From positions 1-37,101 of the forward strand of contig LWCA01000240.1 of the NCBI GenBank assembly GCA_001642005.1: 37,101 nt of DNA. The letters run 5' to 3'. This DNA is from Intoshia linei (taxonomy: Eukaryota > Orthonectida > Rhopaluridae). The position numbers and the translations under genes are program-made. The notes beneath the pieces were generated by a model. The model was given only the letters and a program-made list of their open reading frames with translations, was not told the DNA's origin and made no database searches. This document shows positions 24,447 to 35,589 of this stretch, one piece after another; within the stretch, counting starts at the first letter, position 1, and each line of letters begins with the position of its first letter.

Positions 24447-25332
24447 ATTCACGTGCAATAAATTTTAATAATAACTATAACTTTATTTCAACCGTATTTT
24501 TAATTACAAGTTATTTTAAATTGTATTTATTATCGGTCAAGTGACTGTTTGGTTAATTTTATGATTATTCTTTATGCACCACGCTTAATTTGTTTTATGA
24601 TGTATAAATGAAGTTTTCTGAAGGAATCACTTTTCAATTGTATATATTTTTTAAAATTTGCATGACGGGTGATAAAATGGGCGTGTGCATCTTAGACTGT
24701 CAAAATATAAAATTGTGTCAAAATTTACACCAGTTACATTATTAGAATCTGTTTTTAAAAATGGTAGCACCTTCTAATTTTGCATAAACAACAAATATAT
24801 TAAACATGAGCTAATTTAAATTATGAATTGCTTATTAAAAATTGTAGCATTTAAAACAATATAAATACATGGATTCAATGTTAAAGTTAAGTAGGTGTTT
24901 AAAATTTGCACAAATTGCATTATTGGGAACACGTCAATAAATAATTGTCTATTAGTGCAAGACTAGTCTTCAATTGCTTTATTTTAATTACAACTGCGAG
25001 TAAACCACAAATAAATTATATTAGTTTATATTCCCTAATTACATCCGTTTTAATAAATATTTTAATGTAACTTTGAATTTGCTTTATTTAAATCAGTTGC
25101 AAACACATTCGTGTTCCAGATTATATATGGTATTGCTGTAGACGACTAGTATCAATTAGATCGAAATAATTATTATTAATTCAAATTAAAAATATTAGGA
25201 ATTGACATATGAATAAATTAGTTTTTATATTTAAAATAGATACAACATAAGTTTATTGATTTCCATTAAAATTAATGCTAACTAAATCATAATTGTAATT
25301 TGATAAATTATTTTGAATCGATTGCAAGTATT
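24447..25332. promoter_or_regulatory. divergent intergenic region, NOP2 / PPP1R2
   Basis: About 886 bp of AT-rich DNA lie between the two divergent start codons and must contain both promoters. No TATA, initiator or repeat element could be assigned. The role is inferred from orientation only. Confidence 0.35.
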
Positions 25333-26085
25333 ATGCAAAATCAACGTAAAAGTATTTTACGTAATTCGCAAAGTTCGGGTACGAGCAAGTAATTTTATAA
25401 TCAGTAGATTATTTTTTTCATTTCTAGAAAGTCAATGAAATGGGACGAACAGAATATTTTGGAGACTTATCACCCGATTGATAAGGATTATGGTCATATG
25501 AAAATAACTGAACCTAAAACACCATACAATGAATTAATATCTGATGATGAAGACGAACCAAACCTTTCAACGAAATTAAATCAAGCAGAGTTAACACTAA
25601 AGTATATTCGTATCAAATTATTTACTGTTATTTCTACTTTAATTGCTATTTTGAACGTTGAATTGTCATAAATCTTTTTAATTGTCTATTTTTAAGTTTC
25701 TAAGTAGTAATTACACTTATGTAAATTTTATTGATAATTATGGTAGGGTAGCGTTGGCATTATTATAATTGGTAGATAGAATGGAATAGAATATTCAAAT
25801 GCTAATTCGTATATTTAAATGTATTTAGATTCTCAAGCATTGGTTTTGCTGAACCATCAAAGGCAATTTCGTCCCATGAAGGTTGAGTATTATTTATTCA
25901 TTTATGAATTTTTTTAATTAGATCGATCAAATTTTGTCAAAAAACGAAGTCAGCATTATGATGAATTTCGTGTCATGAAACAATTGAGAGAAAAGAATTT
26001 GGACAGGCTATCTGAAATTAATAAAGATTTTAAAAATTCTACTTTTAATGAAGATTCTACTGAAAAAGATGATGAAAATAAATAA
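25333..26085 (+). CDS. PPP1R2: protein phosphatase 1 regulatory inhibitor subunit 2 (inhibitor-2)
   Basis: Exons 25333-25388, 25428-25601, 25829-25881 and 25922-26085, in phase, 148 aa (human 205). Inhibitor-2 binds and inhibits the PP1 catalytic subunit, controlled by GSK3 phosphorylation. All three PP1-contact regions are visible: RKSILRN near residue 5 (like KGILKN), [20 protein letters not shown] with DYGHMKI around residues 20-43, and the helix [19 protein letters not shown] (like KRKLHYNEG) whose HYDEF sits in the active site. The GSK3 site is kept as EPKTPYNE. The protein is disordered and acidic otherwise, ending STEKDDENK. The linker before the last exon is shorter than in vertebrates. 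Introns are 39, 227 and 40 bp. Confidence 0.9.
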
Positions 26086-26203
26086 ATGTGAAGAAATTGA
26101 CAAACTGTCCCAACCTAATTTTTTATATAACTGTTCTATTAAAATATCAGTTTTTGAATGTATTTATCTTTTTGTAAATACTTATACAATATATCGCTTA
26201 ATG

Positions 26204-26639
26204 CAGTGTTCCGAAATGGGGGCCTACAGAGTTTGAGGGGCTGCAGATTTAAGAAAAATTTTAAAATTGAATTAGAATCGTTGACATTAATTTTATTTAG
26301 TGTTTGATATTTAATATATTTTTGAAATTCGGATTAATTTTGCATAATAATAAATTTAAATGTTATTAACTCTTTCGAGACAATAACACGTATATAAACA
26401 AAAAAGAACAAACACAAATTTACAATTGTTTGTATACTAGGCCCTATTAACTAGGGTGTCAATCTATCAAAGTATGATTTATAACGAGAATAAAACCAGT
26501 AATATTAAAAGATAACATTTTTTTAATCACTATTATAATAGTATAATAAACATATTCACTATTTTGTACTAATTGATCTTCTCTAAAAATATGTGTATAC
26601 TGTTAGGGGGCTTGACAATATATTTTTTGGGAGCCACTG
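26204..26639. mobile_element. hAT-like MITE with 8-bp target duplication
   Basis: The left end starts CAGTGTTCCGAAATGGGGGC and the right end, reverse complemented, starts CAGTGGCTCCCAAAA. The flanks are GCTTAATG on the left (26196-26203) and GCTTAATA on the right (26640-26647), a 7-of-8 match, the duplication length expected for hAT. The 436-bp element has no transposase frame and is therefore non-autonomous. Confidence 0.8.
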
Positions 26640-26884
26640 GCTTAATAAACATTTCTTAATAGGTACATTAGGGTGTGCACTTTTGTTTGAAGTAAAGGGC
26701 TAGGGGACAGTATGCCCCATCTACCATCATGAGGGGCCTACTTTTTTAATGTTGGAAAATTTTTAAGTATAACAAAATTTCGATAACAAATGCGATTTCT
26801 AACGGTTATTTTTAATTTTTAGATAATTATTATTCATTATAATGAATGATTGATTAAGCAATGTATAGAGAACCCATTTTTTTA

Positions 26885-27025
26885 TAGAGACCTACAATTT
26901 CCATCTGGCCCGGGCCTACTACTTGCTTTCCACTGACCTGATTACATCAGCTTGACTGTTATGTACTTAGTACAAACAGCATCCTAGCTCTCCCGAGGGC
27001 AGACTTTTTTAGTCCTACCATAAAA
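26885..27025. repeat. inverted second copy of repeats seen at 2716-3160
   Basis: At 26885-26940, reading the bottom strand, TAGTAGGCCCGGGCCAGATG and GGAAATTGTAGG match the 2716-2783 repeat. At 26945-27025, GTACAAACAGCATCCTAGCT and the trailing CCTACC match the terminal inverted repeat of the 2791-3160 MITE. The two units occur in the opposite relative order here, so they are probably separate families inserted next to each other. Confidence 0.6.
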
Positions 27026-27628
27026 TAAAAAATCAAATTTTACCATTAAGGGAATAATCCACTTTTATCCATATTTTTTATAAAAATCTGATTTTAACAA
27101 ACCATTCTAGCAATGCTTAACCTGAAGATATTAACGTCATGATTCATGACCAATGATTTCTTGTTCATGAATCGAATCTACTATAGTTCCACTTTTATGA
27201 AATGGCACGTTCTGTTAACTTGAAAGTTTAAATTTAATTCACAAATTGTTATGATTTTCGAGAATTAGGGTTGGCAATTTACAGAATAAATTTTTACCTG
27301 TAAATTATCCATAATTTTTTTTTAATTACATCAAAACTAATTTAATTTTTACAATTATTTATTATTAATATTATTATTTAAAATTAAATTAAAAATTATT
27401 TAATATTCATTTCTTTTTAATTTAAATGTGATCATGTATTCATCAATTATCCGCTATCAATTCCATATAAAAATATTGAAAAAAAAATTTAAATATTTCA
27501 TTATATACTATAATTAAATTACAAATTAAGAAACTAAAATTAATTGAAATAGCTTAGTTGCTATGATGTTGTCAATCATTATCTTTTGATAGCGAATTGT
27601 AAAATTAAAAAGAGAAGCATAATGTTGA

Positions 27629-28406
27629 TCAGGAAAATTTCAGCTTTTGTTTTGTATGAGTCTCATGCAGATCCTCGAAAAAAGTTTCCATTTTGTTGTC
27701 TAGTGTTATATACTGATGTTGATTTCCGAATATTTGAGATTATAATTGTAACGACTCACTTGAATCGAGTGTTCAGAGGAAAGTTGAGTTGTAGGAACAT
27801 TAATTGGGTTATTTATGACTACAACTGTTAAAAATTTGTAATCTTCATTGCGAAAGGTTTATCTAATTAAATACAATGTGACATGCATTCATGACTTTGA
27901 CACTATGAACATACAAACGAATCAATTTTTCTAATTGCAGGATATATTTGTTAATCAAAACAAAAAATCAATAACAATTGTTTAAATGTCCTATACATGA
28001 TTTTGTTTATACAATAAATCGATCCATTAATAGATTTATTCATCTCCTTCCCCTTAGATAAAAAATTCAAAGTTATTTTTAAATTTTCCTTCATCAACCA
28101 CCAATGATGCGTAGCATATTTATTTGTAACTTTTCTGTTATATTATAAATAATAGTTTTATACATTAACTGCATCGAATCTCAACCAAGCTATGGACCAA
28201 CAATTGTAAAAATGGTAAGCATATCTATATGATACTGAAATATTTACAATGGGTGACTAACTTTAAGATTTATTGTAAAAATGTCGAATGCAATATTTAC
28301 AAGTACTATAATTTAAAAATTCTTCTTCTTTGTCACTACTTTTAATTTAAAATTAAATAAAAGTTGCTATTGGATTTGATAGTCTGAAATCTCACAGAAT
28401 ATCCAT
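27629..28406 (-). CDS. unrecognised multi-exon gene (boundaries partly unresolved)
   Basis: A chain of minus-strand coding-like segments. From the 5' end: a possible MDI start at 28406 with an exon reading SDKEEEFLNYST near 28290-28338; YRYAYHFYNCWSIAWLRFDA at about 28171-28235; an open segment with ATHHWWLMKENLKITLNF at about 27975-28134; LIRLYVH near 27910; VVVINNPINVPTTQ at 27760-27824; and ITLDNKMETFFEDLHE at 27629-27712 with a stop. The last junction is clean: donor GTGAGT, 47-bp intron, phase 0. Earlier junctions do not all close in phase in my reading, so either boundaries are wrong or the gene is decaying. The residue texture (W, C, H, charged helices) is coding-like, but I recognise no family. 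Confidence 0.4.
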
Positions 28407-28541
28407 TAGATAGATTCGTATGTTAATCGGTATCATATTAATTACTATGCTGCAGAGTTTCCAATAGAATTAATTGTTTTGTTTGCGAGATAGCTACACT
28501 GACCATTTTGTATTCATGTTAATTTAACAATCGCGCAATTC

Positions 28542-31500
28542 ATGATTGCCAATTCGACAAAACTAAATTACGAAATTTGCAATAAATGCAAAAAATCAGT
28601 ACCAAAACAATCTGAACCAATGAAGTTTATAACCCCAATACATCAATGTGAATACGACTGCGATAAGAATATTAACGGTGAATTCGAATGTAAACAACAA
28701 AAAGACTATATCGACTTACCGATTGATGATTTTGATCTAGAATGGAAATCGGTTACTAATATTGATTATTTATATATAGCCCAATTGGCTATTTTTGATT
28801 AGAATCAATTATCAGTTATCGATATTTAGAAACTAGTCTCGTGGAAAATTAAAATGCGGAAAAGATCTCAGGAATTTCGAAATATAAAGAATGAATTATA
28901 CAATAAACAAAACGACCCAAGAAATATCAAACTCAAAACATATCGGCAAATAGTTAATGAAATGTAATTTTTAAACTATAAAAAAGATTTACTAATTCTA
29001 AGATAAATGATGTCATTCAATTCATGATATTATCCGTTTCCTTAAATTAATTAACAACATTCAAAAATATTTTATTAACATGTAAATCAACTACTATCAA
29101 TTTACTTTTAACGATTCATTGAGTAAATGATATATCATAATTTTATAATTCTAAATCTAACAAATAAATGTAAATTCTTCCAATGGCAATGTATTGATTA
29201 CCCTTATTATTTCAATTAATTGATTGAAAACATTACACAATATCCCGTTTATATCAAATTGAATCAAATTTAAAAGGGCTAATAAAATGCATACAAATGA
29301 AAATTACGAAATAAGACAATTACAATGTATTTTTATAAAATCTAGTACAATCCTTATAATTTTCAAAGAAAATATTAACAGTTAATCCCAGTAACGTTGT
29401 CACACTTGAAATAAAATAATAGCAAGGTGTTTTAATAACAACATAATTAATTAAAATATTTAAATACATTAGAGCCGCCACTCTCAACGCGGACCTGTGG
29501 TTTCAGAGGGACCTGGAAAATTTGAATCAACAATCCAGTTTTACCAACCCTTTAGGGAAACTTCCAATTTTATCTATTATTAAAATTTGACAAATTATTA
29601 TTTTTTAAAGTGGAATGTTTTTCATCTTTTATGAAATAGTTTATGCAATTTATAAATCTTGCGTAATGATATTATAAAAATTCACAGTAACCCATACAAT
29701 ACATATAATATGGACTTTTTCGACTCAATAAAGGTAAAGGTAATAACATTTTATCTCGTGCCAAAAACTTGTCTTCAAAATTATAATTTAGTAAACTAAA
29801 TGGAATGTCATGCTTGCATAAAGCAATCTAATTCAATACTCAAATGAAAATAGAGTGTTTTTTAGAATCGCATGTCATAGTTGGTAAAAGTGGAATTTTC
29901 CTAAAGGGTTGGTAAAATTGGATTTTTCCTTTTAGGATTGGTAAAAAGGGAATTTTTACTTTTAGGGTTAGTAACATTTGATTTTTCCTTTTTTGGTTGG
30001 TAAACTGGAATTCTCTCTTAAGGATTGGTCAAATTGAATTTCTTTAAAGAATTGGTAAATTTTGATTTTTAGTAAAAATGGTTATATTTAACACTATTCG
30101 CATTTAATATTATTACTATCTTATAATACCATCTGATTCAATTATAGAGATTATTCTTATATGTAAGGACTTTAATAAATTATTTATGTATTCATCGAGT
30201 ATTTTGTAGAATTATTCACTTAAAATATCCCAAATTTTTTTGTTTCATTTTCCAACATGTAGCAAAACTGGATTTTTCTTTTTAGGGTTGGTAAACTGGA
30301 ATTTTAACTTTTAGGGTTGGTAAAGTTTTATTTTTGTAAAAAATGGTTGGATTTAAGTAGACTCCCATATTCAATTGTTTTTTTAATTTTTGTACGAAAA
30401 TTCTAGATTTTATTAAAAATTACCTAAGTATGTCCACAATTTCTCATTTCAATGTACCTTTCCATAGTTTTTTGAAATTCGCATAATTGTCATAACCTCT
30501 TGGTCAAATTTTTGTAATCATTAGACATTTAGTTCACATTGATTTTAGGTAAATAAGTTTCAATTTTCATAAGATAAAAATTTTATGTTATGAACATATT
30601 TGTTACCAAACTTCAAAGAGTTTGGTTAAATAAAATTCTTAAAAACCCTTCCTTTTTAGGTTTTTTAAGAAAAATAATCTGAAAATTTCCGATTGACAAT
30701 TTGGTTAAAAATAAGTTCAAATATAATTATTATATTATGAAAATTGAGACTTATTTACCGTTTCCCTTCTCACTATAACCGTTTTAATCGGGTGTCCAAA
30801 ACTTTTGCACGGGTCTGTAATACCAAAAAAAAATTCGAAAGGTCCACACGTTGAGAATGGCTGATGTGTAGTGTTTTGGAAAATTATTATTTTTACGTAA
30901 ATTTTCATAACTGAGACCATTAATCAATATACACTTGTATATATTTTTGATTCTAGAAGTAATCAATGGAAAGTAGTTTGTATATATTGCCAAGTACAAG
31001 AGAAACACATGTATATTAATTAATGTAATATTTAGAGAAGAACGTAATTGTATATGCGACATTGATTTGCTGCAGAAAAATGGATCATTCAAACACTCTG
31101 AAATGAATGCGGAAACGTTCACTATAATCAATAAGTCTGCTACAGATAAAGATGTTTCAGATATATCTAATCTGAATGAATATAATGATAACGTGAGTAG
31201 TACGCAAGAAATAACAACCAATAGTGACGGACAATCTGAAACGGATATGGTTAAATGTGACTCTTCAGCACAAGACAGCATCGATAAAAAAAGTAGTACA
31301 ATCTCATATCCTGGTTACGTATCTGATATTCCTAACGTCTTTTGTGATTCTTCATCTGCATCAGCTTCAGAAAAGTTGTTGTCAGATGCCTTGGATCAAA
31401 TGAGCCAAAACCTGAGCGATACTTCCATAATCCGAAACATTGGCAAAAAAATCAATCAAAAATCTCCAAAATCATTAATTTCAAATGATATGGACTTTTC

Positions 31501-32567
31501 TAAAAACGAGCAAGAATTGGGCCTGACCAAATTAAATTTAAATATTGAAAAAGCATTAATGATTCCACGCTATCCAGAAATTGATAGAATTGAAATAGAC
31601 CACGAGATTAAACAAAAAAAGGTAAATTTAACATTTAAGATAAAATTTAAATACATGGATTTAGTATTTGTATCTAATGAAATGTAAAAATCAAGTAAAA
31701 CAGACTGTAAATGATTCATACAGTCCAGAATTCAATGAAAATACAATACACAAAAAAAATTTAAAAATTGTAAACAGTTCACTGATTGAAAAATACAGAA
31801 AAATGAAATTGACAAATCATTTTCAGACCTCAAATTCCCCAAAGCCAGATATACACGTGGAGAGATGTGAAAAAATCAAAGTAGCGCACATCAAAATTAC
31901 ACCTACCATTCCAAAACCATTTTCGGAACATTCATTTATTTTAAATTCCAGAAGTCCAAGTTTAACAAATAACCTACATGACAAGAATGAAACACTAGAA
32001 ATTTTTAAACCGCGTTCTCGTACGCCGCTAGACATTAGTGTATATGAAACACTGAAGAATTGCGAAAAAATTGAAATTTTTTTAAAGGAAAGTTGCCAGA
32101 CCAATCAATCACCAGTACCAATAGATCAAATTCAAAATAAAACACCTGCTCCAATAACGAAAGCTAATCATAAACGAAAAAGTGTTACTTTCTCGAATAA
32201 GCCTCCTATTTTTATACCTCACGTCGTTCAATGCGATTCTGCCCAAGGCACGGATAGTTCTAATGAAACAAAAAAATGTTACAATTTAAATACCAGAGTC
32301 GATAAAACCGATCTACATTGTTCCTTTTGTCTCGAAAATTTAGGTAATTTTGTATGACACCAATTTAATCATTAAATTTTAATTAATAATTTAGAACAAT
32401 GCAATGCCATGATGATTGATTCCTTGGGAATGTTTTTTCATGTGAATTGCTTCAAATGTTTCGTTTGCCATCAAACTCTGGGAAATGGAAAAGAAGGAGC
32501 AAAAGTCAGGATTAAGTATAATAAATTACATTGCAAAGACTGTTACAACATGAACGGTAAATTTTAA
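28542..32567 (+). CDS. LMO7/LIMCH1-like protein with a single C-terminal LIM domain
   Basis: Exons 28542-28751, 28830-28963, 31036-31621, 31704-32343 and 32395-32567, in phase, 580 aa. The C-terminus is one complete LIM zinc-binding domain: CSFC, then 18 residues, HVNC, FKCFVC, and KLHCKDC, with all eight ligands. The linking SLGMFFHVNCFKCFVCHQTL is closest to LMO7/LIMCH1, whose LIM is also C-terminal; these are actin- and junction-associated scaffold proteins. The middle is long, polar and Ser/Asn-rich (disordered). Exon 1 has CNKCKKSVP and acidic IDLPIDDFDLEW; exon 2 continues WKSKLVSWKIKMRKRSQEF, a basic helix like those in LMO7-type proteins (inference). No calponin-homology domain precedes it. 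The joining of exons 1-2 to the rest rests on phase and a good GTAATT donor across a 2.07-kb intron; the LIM part is far more certain. The first intron has a weak GTTACT donor. Confidence 0.7.
28964..31035. other. 2-kb intron with minisatellite and hAT-like fragment
   Basis: Proposed intron of the LIM gene. It contains a hAT-like fragment at about 29470-29520 (GCCGCCACTCTCAACG, GGACCTG) and minisatellite blocks at about 29520-29580 (antisense) and 29880-30350. If the intron model is wrong, this is intergenic sequence. No coding segment was recognised. Confidence 0.5.
29880..30350. repeat. minisatellite, motif TTTAGGGTTGGTAAAATTGG
   Basis: Runs of a degenerate 35-40 bp unit with the core GGTTGGTAAAATTGGATTTT, at least six copies at 29880-30085 and two or three more at 30255-30350 after a non-repeat gap. 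Related copies occur antisense at 11880-12035 and 29520-29580, and sense at 34060-34520. Confidence 0.7.
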
Positions 32568-32728
32568 TTATAATCTAGTTAAACAATATACATTTAGCAG
32601 TTCAATACAGCGACGTTTGATTACACCAAATTTGTTTTATTTTGTTTATAAATCTTTTAATTTCTTTAAATTACGGGTAGCATTAATGTAAGTCATGGGG
32701 TGAATTGGTAGATAACCGCAGATACCTT

Positions 32729-33333
32729 TTAATAATTAAATTTTTTATATACAATGCAAATCAGTGTTTCTCTCGGGATAAGCCCATTCGCTAGTCAATA
32801 AAAAAATAAAACGATTATAGTGATTTTTGAACCGCTATATCTAATTAAATTACTTATTTATAAAAATTATGTTTTTGTTGTTGATGAAATGACGATTTAA
32901 ATATATCTCACGTAAAAATAATAATTTTCTCAGTTGTATAATTTTTTTTGACATAAAAGATGAGTGCCCAATGAAAGAAACTTGAAAAACCGTGATGCAA
33001 ATATACCCAATATTTTTAAAACTTGTTTGGTGATTGGTACATCTTTAGAAATCCAATATTTTAGCCGATCAAAATTTATTCCACACATTATTTCTCCTCG
33101 TTTGTTGGGCATCGGATCATACCAGCCAATATTTTCGATCGGGTGATCTTTTACAGATGATTTATGGTTCTGAATAGCCAATTGGTAAAAAGGTCTGTTT
33201 GTACATCCTATGATATTTTCTTAGTATTTATGCATATTCAATTTACCTCGTCTAATAAATCTTATTATTGGGGCTAAAATTTTTATTATGTCTTTTTAGT
33301 TCAAATTAATTTACCGTCGACTTTATATACCAT
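32729..33333 (-). CDS. MRPS16: mitochondrial ribosomal protein bS16m
   Basis: Complement of exons 32729-32790, 33007-33207, 33247-33273 and 33315-33333, in phase, 102 aa (human 137). bS16m is a small-subunit mitoribosome protein that binds 12S rRNA. Signatures: IIRFIRRGCTNRPFYQLAIQ (like IRLALGGCTNRPFYRIV), IENIGWYDPMPNKRGE (like EQLGSYDPLPNSHGE) and INFDRLKYWISKDVPITKQ (like LNLDRIRHWIGCGAHLS). The short first exon (MVYKVD) and 39-41 bp introns are typical of this window. The final exon, giving NGLIPRETLICIVYKK, keeps phase and resembles the usual GFFPLHP region only weakly. An alternative is to read straight through 33007 to a stop near 32933. No classical mitochondrial presequence is visible, as is common for S16. 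It converges with the LIM gene, 161 bp between stops. Confidence 0.85.
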
Positions 33334-33431
33334 TTTTCGGATTAATATGAATATACTTTTATTTTTTTTCTTGAATATTGTCTGGGATTCTAATTGTCGT
33401 TTCGTTTGATTTTTAGGATTTTATACTGAGG

Positions 33432-33914
33432 AGAGCCGTCTTAAGCCACTTCGTGGCCCTGGGCTAAACAAAGGACCGGTGGCCCTTTAAAGTTTTGAGC
33501 GCAGCGAGAAAAAATTTCTAGCGAAGCGATAAAAAAATTTACGGCCCCTTTTTTGAAAATTAATGAGAGAAAATAAAAGATTTCCTACTTTCTTTTTTGA
33601 ATATTCACTTAATAGAAAGGTTTTAATGTTTAATATTATCATTTGAAACAGTTTTTATGTCTATAGTATATGATGAACATTGTAAAATATATTTTAAATT
33701 GAATATTTACTAGAACTTTGATTCTTTAAACTTTTTTCTTTCCAGCTATTTAAATTCTAACACTTCAAAACTTATAAACTGTTTCTTAAGATATAAATTT
33801 GAAGTATTTTTTAATAAATTGAGGGCCTCTTTTTAAGATATAAGCGTAAAGTACTTTTATTAATGAGTGGCCATGGGCTACAGCCCATATTGCCCTTGCC
33901 TTAAAACGGCTCTG
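33432..33914. mobile_element. MITE with inverted termini and 9-bp target duplication
   Basis: The left end AGAGCCGTCTTAAG and the reverse complement of the right end, AGAGCCGTTTTAAGGCAAGG, form inverted termini. The internal GTGGCCCTGGGCTA and GGCCATGGGCTACAGCCC also pair. The flanks are ATACTGAGG (33423-33431) and ATACGGAGG (33915-33923), an 8-of-9 match. Length is about 483 bp with no transposase. An odd internal direct word, AGCGCAGCGAG / AGCGAAGCGA, lies near 33500. The class is uncertain, perhaps hAT-related. Confidence 0.7.
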
Positions 33915-34059
33915 ATACGGAGGTCACAGATTATATAACTTATGCTGAACCTATCGTACCAAGAAAACCATCTTCGGGTCTCGAGGAAATTTTTGTAAAA
34001 TGGTACTTTCATTCACGATGTAAGATTCTTATAAGTTGGATCAAGTCAATTTTTTTAAA

Positions 34060-34520
34060 AGTATAGGAAAAAGGGGGTTTTCCCTTAAGGCTAGCTAAAT
34101 TGGATTTTTATATTAGGGTTGCATTAAATGGAATTTTTAAATAAAATATTTCAAAAAAAGGGTTTTTCCCTTAAGGGTTGGTAAAATTGGATTTTTTATA
34201 ATGGGGGTAAATTAAGTAAATTTTTCTCATTAGGTTTACTAAAATCGGATTTTTTAAAAAAATACTGGAAAAGGGAGATTTTCCCTTAAGGGTAGGTAAA
34301 ATTGGATTTTTATATTGGGGTTGGATTAAATGGACTTTTATCGAGATTCGATAAAATCGAACTTTTGAAAAATATATTGGAAAAGGTGGATTTTTCCTTA
34401 AGGATTAGTAAAATTATATTTTTATATTGGCGTTGGATTAATTGACTTTTCTCAACGTTTGATAAAATCGAATTTTTAAAAAAAATATTTTATAAAGGGA
34501 ATTTTTCGCTAAGGGTTTGA
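34060..34520. repeat. minisatellite, second sense block
   Basis: About six degenerate copies of AAGGGTTGGTAAAATTGGAT followed by TTTTTATATTGGGGTTGGAT, with a longer unit (about 60-115 bp) than the 30-kb block. The same core motif is used. Confidence 0.65.
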
Positions 34521-34797
34521 AATTGTATTTTTTATTAAATATTATTAGTGCCTGGGTAAAAGAGAGATTTTTGAAATAATAATGTAACGCCCGTCTAGGC
34601 TTTGGGATAAAATCCCAACATCTAGAAATTCTGTGTAAGACTCTTACGTGTGTTAGTGTAAGTCTAACATTAACATACAGAACATTAATTAACTTATGTA
34701 AAAGTATATGCTCGTGTGTAAGTACGACGTTACGGTTAGTAACGTTATAAAATTAAATTGATCATTTATTTATTGATTAATACATTAATTGAAAACA

Positions 34798-35589
34798 ATG
34801 GAGAAAATAACAATGGTAATGCTAATTAAAATATCTAATAACAACAATGTTCGCTAAAGTGGATGACGTGAAATTCTTTTTACGAACCGATTTTTGGACA
34901 TATTTGCATCAAATTAACAATACAAACTATTTTTGTTAAAAATTGTTTTATTCGTGAAGGGATAACGTTGAAAAAAATGTTACCATCTTAGAAATCATCA
35001 ATTCAAATTCAGCCACAAAATTATGAAGATGTCATTTTTCGATAGACATTATCAAAACTTGTATATTTATTTTTTGTATGAAGGAAAAAAATGTTAATGA
35101 TTCTTTACTGCAAATAGGCTGTTATTCAAAATGACGGGGGATATATTTATCATTTATTAATAAACGTTATTAGCTGAATGGAGACAGGGAATCAAAAACA
35201 CTAACAATTCAAATCAATGACGAGAATCATACACTAGGAAACTGCATTGCTTACGCGTTATCTTTGGAGTAATTTGATTTAATATAACTGAACCTTCCTA
35301 TTTATGTTTTCTATTGACGCATAGGTGCACAGATTTAAATATAAACGAATTTTTTAGACCCAACCTGGAGTTTAGTGGATACACTATGCCTCATCCTTCT
35401 AAAAACAGTATTACTATACGAATTCAATCTCTAGGTAAAATTTAAAATATACTTGAAATACTTAAGCATTTAGATCTACCCGCATATCAAGTTTTAACTA
35501 CAGCTCTGAATAACATTAAGAAAATGGCAGACATGTTAAACCGGAAATTCAGAGAAGCTTGTGAAAATAACAATATTCCCTGTGAATAA
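34798..35589 (+). CDS. POLR1D: DNA-directed RNA polymerase I/III subunit RPAC2
   Basis: Exons 34798-34815, 35174-35268, 35358-35434 and 35474-35589, in phase, 101 aa (human 133). RPAC2 (AC19) pairs with RPAC1 to form the alpha-like assembly platform shared by RNA polymerases I and III. Signatures: LTIQINDENHTLGNCIAYAL (the HTLGN alpha-like motif), PNLEFSGYTMPHPS (like PEVEFCGYTTTHPS), ITIRIQSLG (like INLRIQTRG), LPAYQVLTTALNNIKKMADM (like LPAVEPFQRGLTELMNVCQ), and a terminal helix. The N-terminal extension is short and the acidic tail of vertebrates is missing. The first exon (MEKITM) is supported only by phase and position. Introns are 358, 89 and 39 bp. Confidence 0.87.

Larger units (their letters stand above)
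26086..27628. other. repeat-rich intergenic spacer
   Basis: Convergent spacer between PPP1R2 and the minus-strand gene that ends at 27629. It contains an intact-looking hAT MITE (26204-26639) and a block at about 26690-27025 with ends shared with 2716-3160. From 27030 to 27600 it is featureless AT-rich sequence. No coding exon is recognised. Confidence 0.5.
33334..34797. other. intergenic region between MRPS16 and RPAC2
   Basis: A divergent region holding both promoters. It is occupied by a transposon-like element (33432-33914), minisatellite copies (34060-34520) and a segment near 34583-34740 with TGTAACGCCCG at the start and several inverted GTTACG/CGTTAC words near the end. I found no gene. 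Confidence 0.5.

Noticed and set aside
27586-27831. 81-aa plus-strand open frame
   Set aside because: On the opposite strand the same bases form two exons with a GTGAGT donor and in-phase 47-bp intron, which I judge more likely.
30784-31281. 165-aa minus-strand open frame
   Set aside because: Its 3' half is antisense to the start of the large LIM-gene exon (31036-31621), whose frame joins neighbours in phase; the minus frame is hydrophobic-biased and matches nothing.
34583-34740. possible solo LTR (TGTAACGCCCG ... GTTACG words)
   Set aside because: No second LTR, primer site or clear CA end; the inverted words are short and could be chance.
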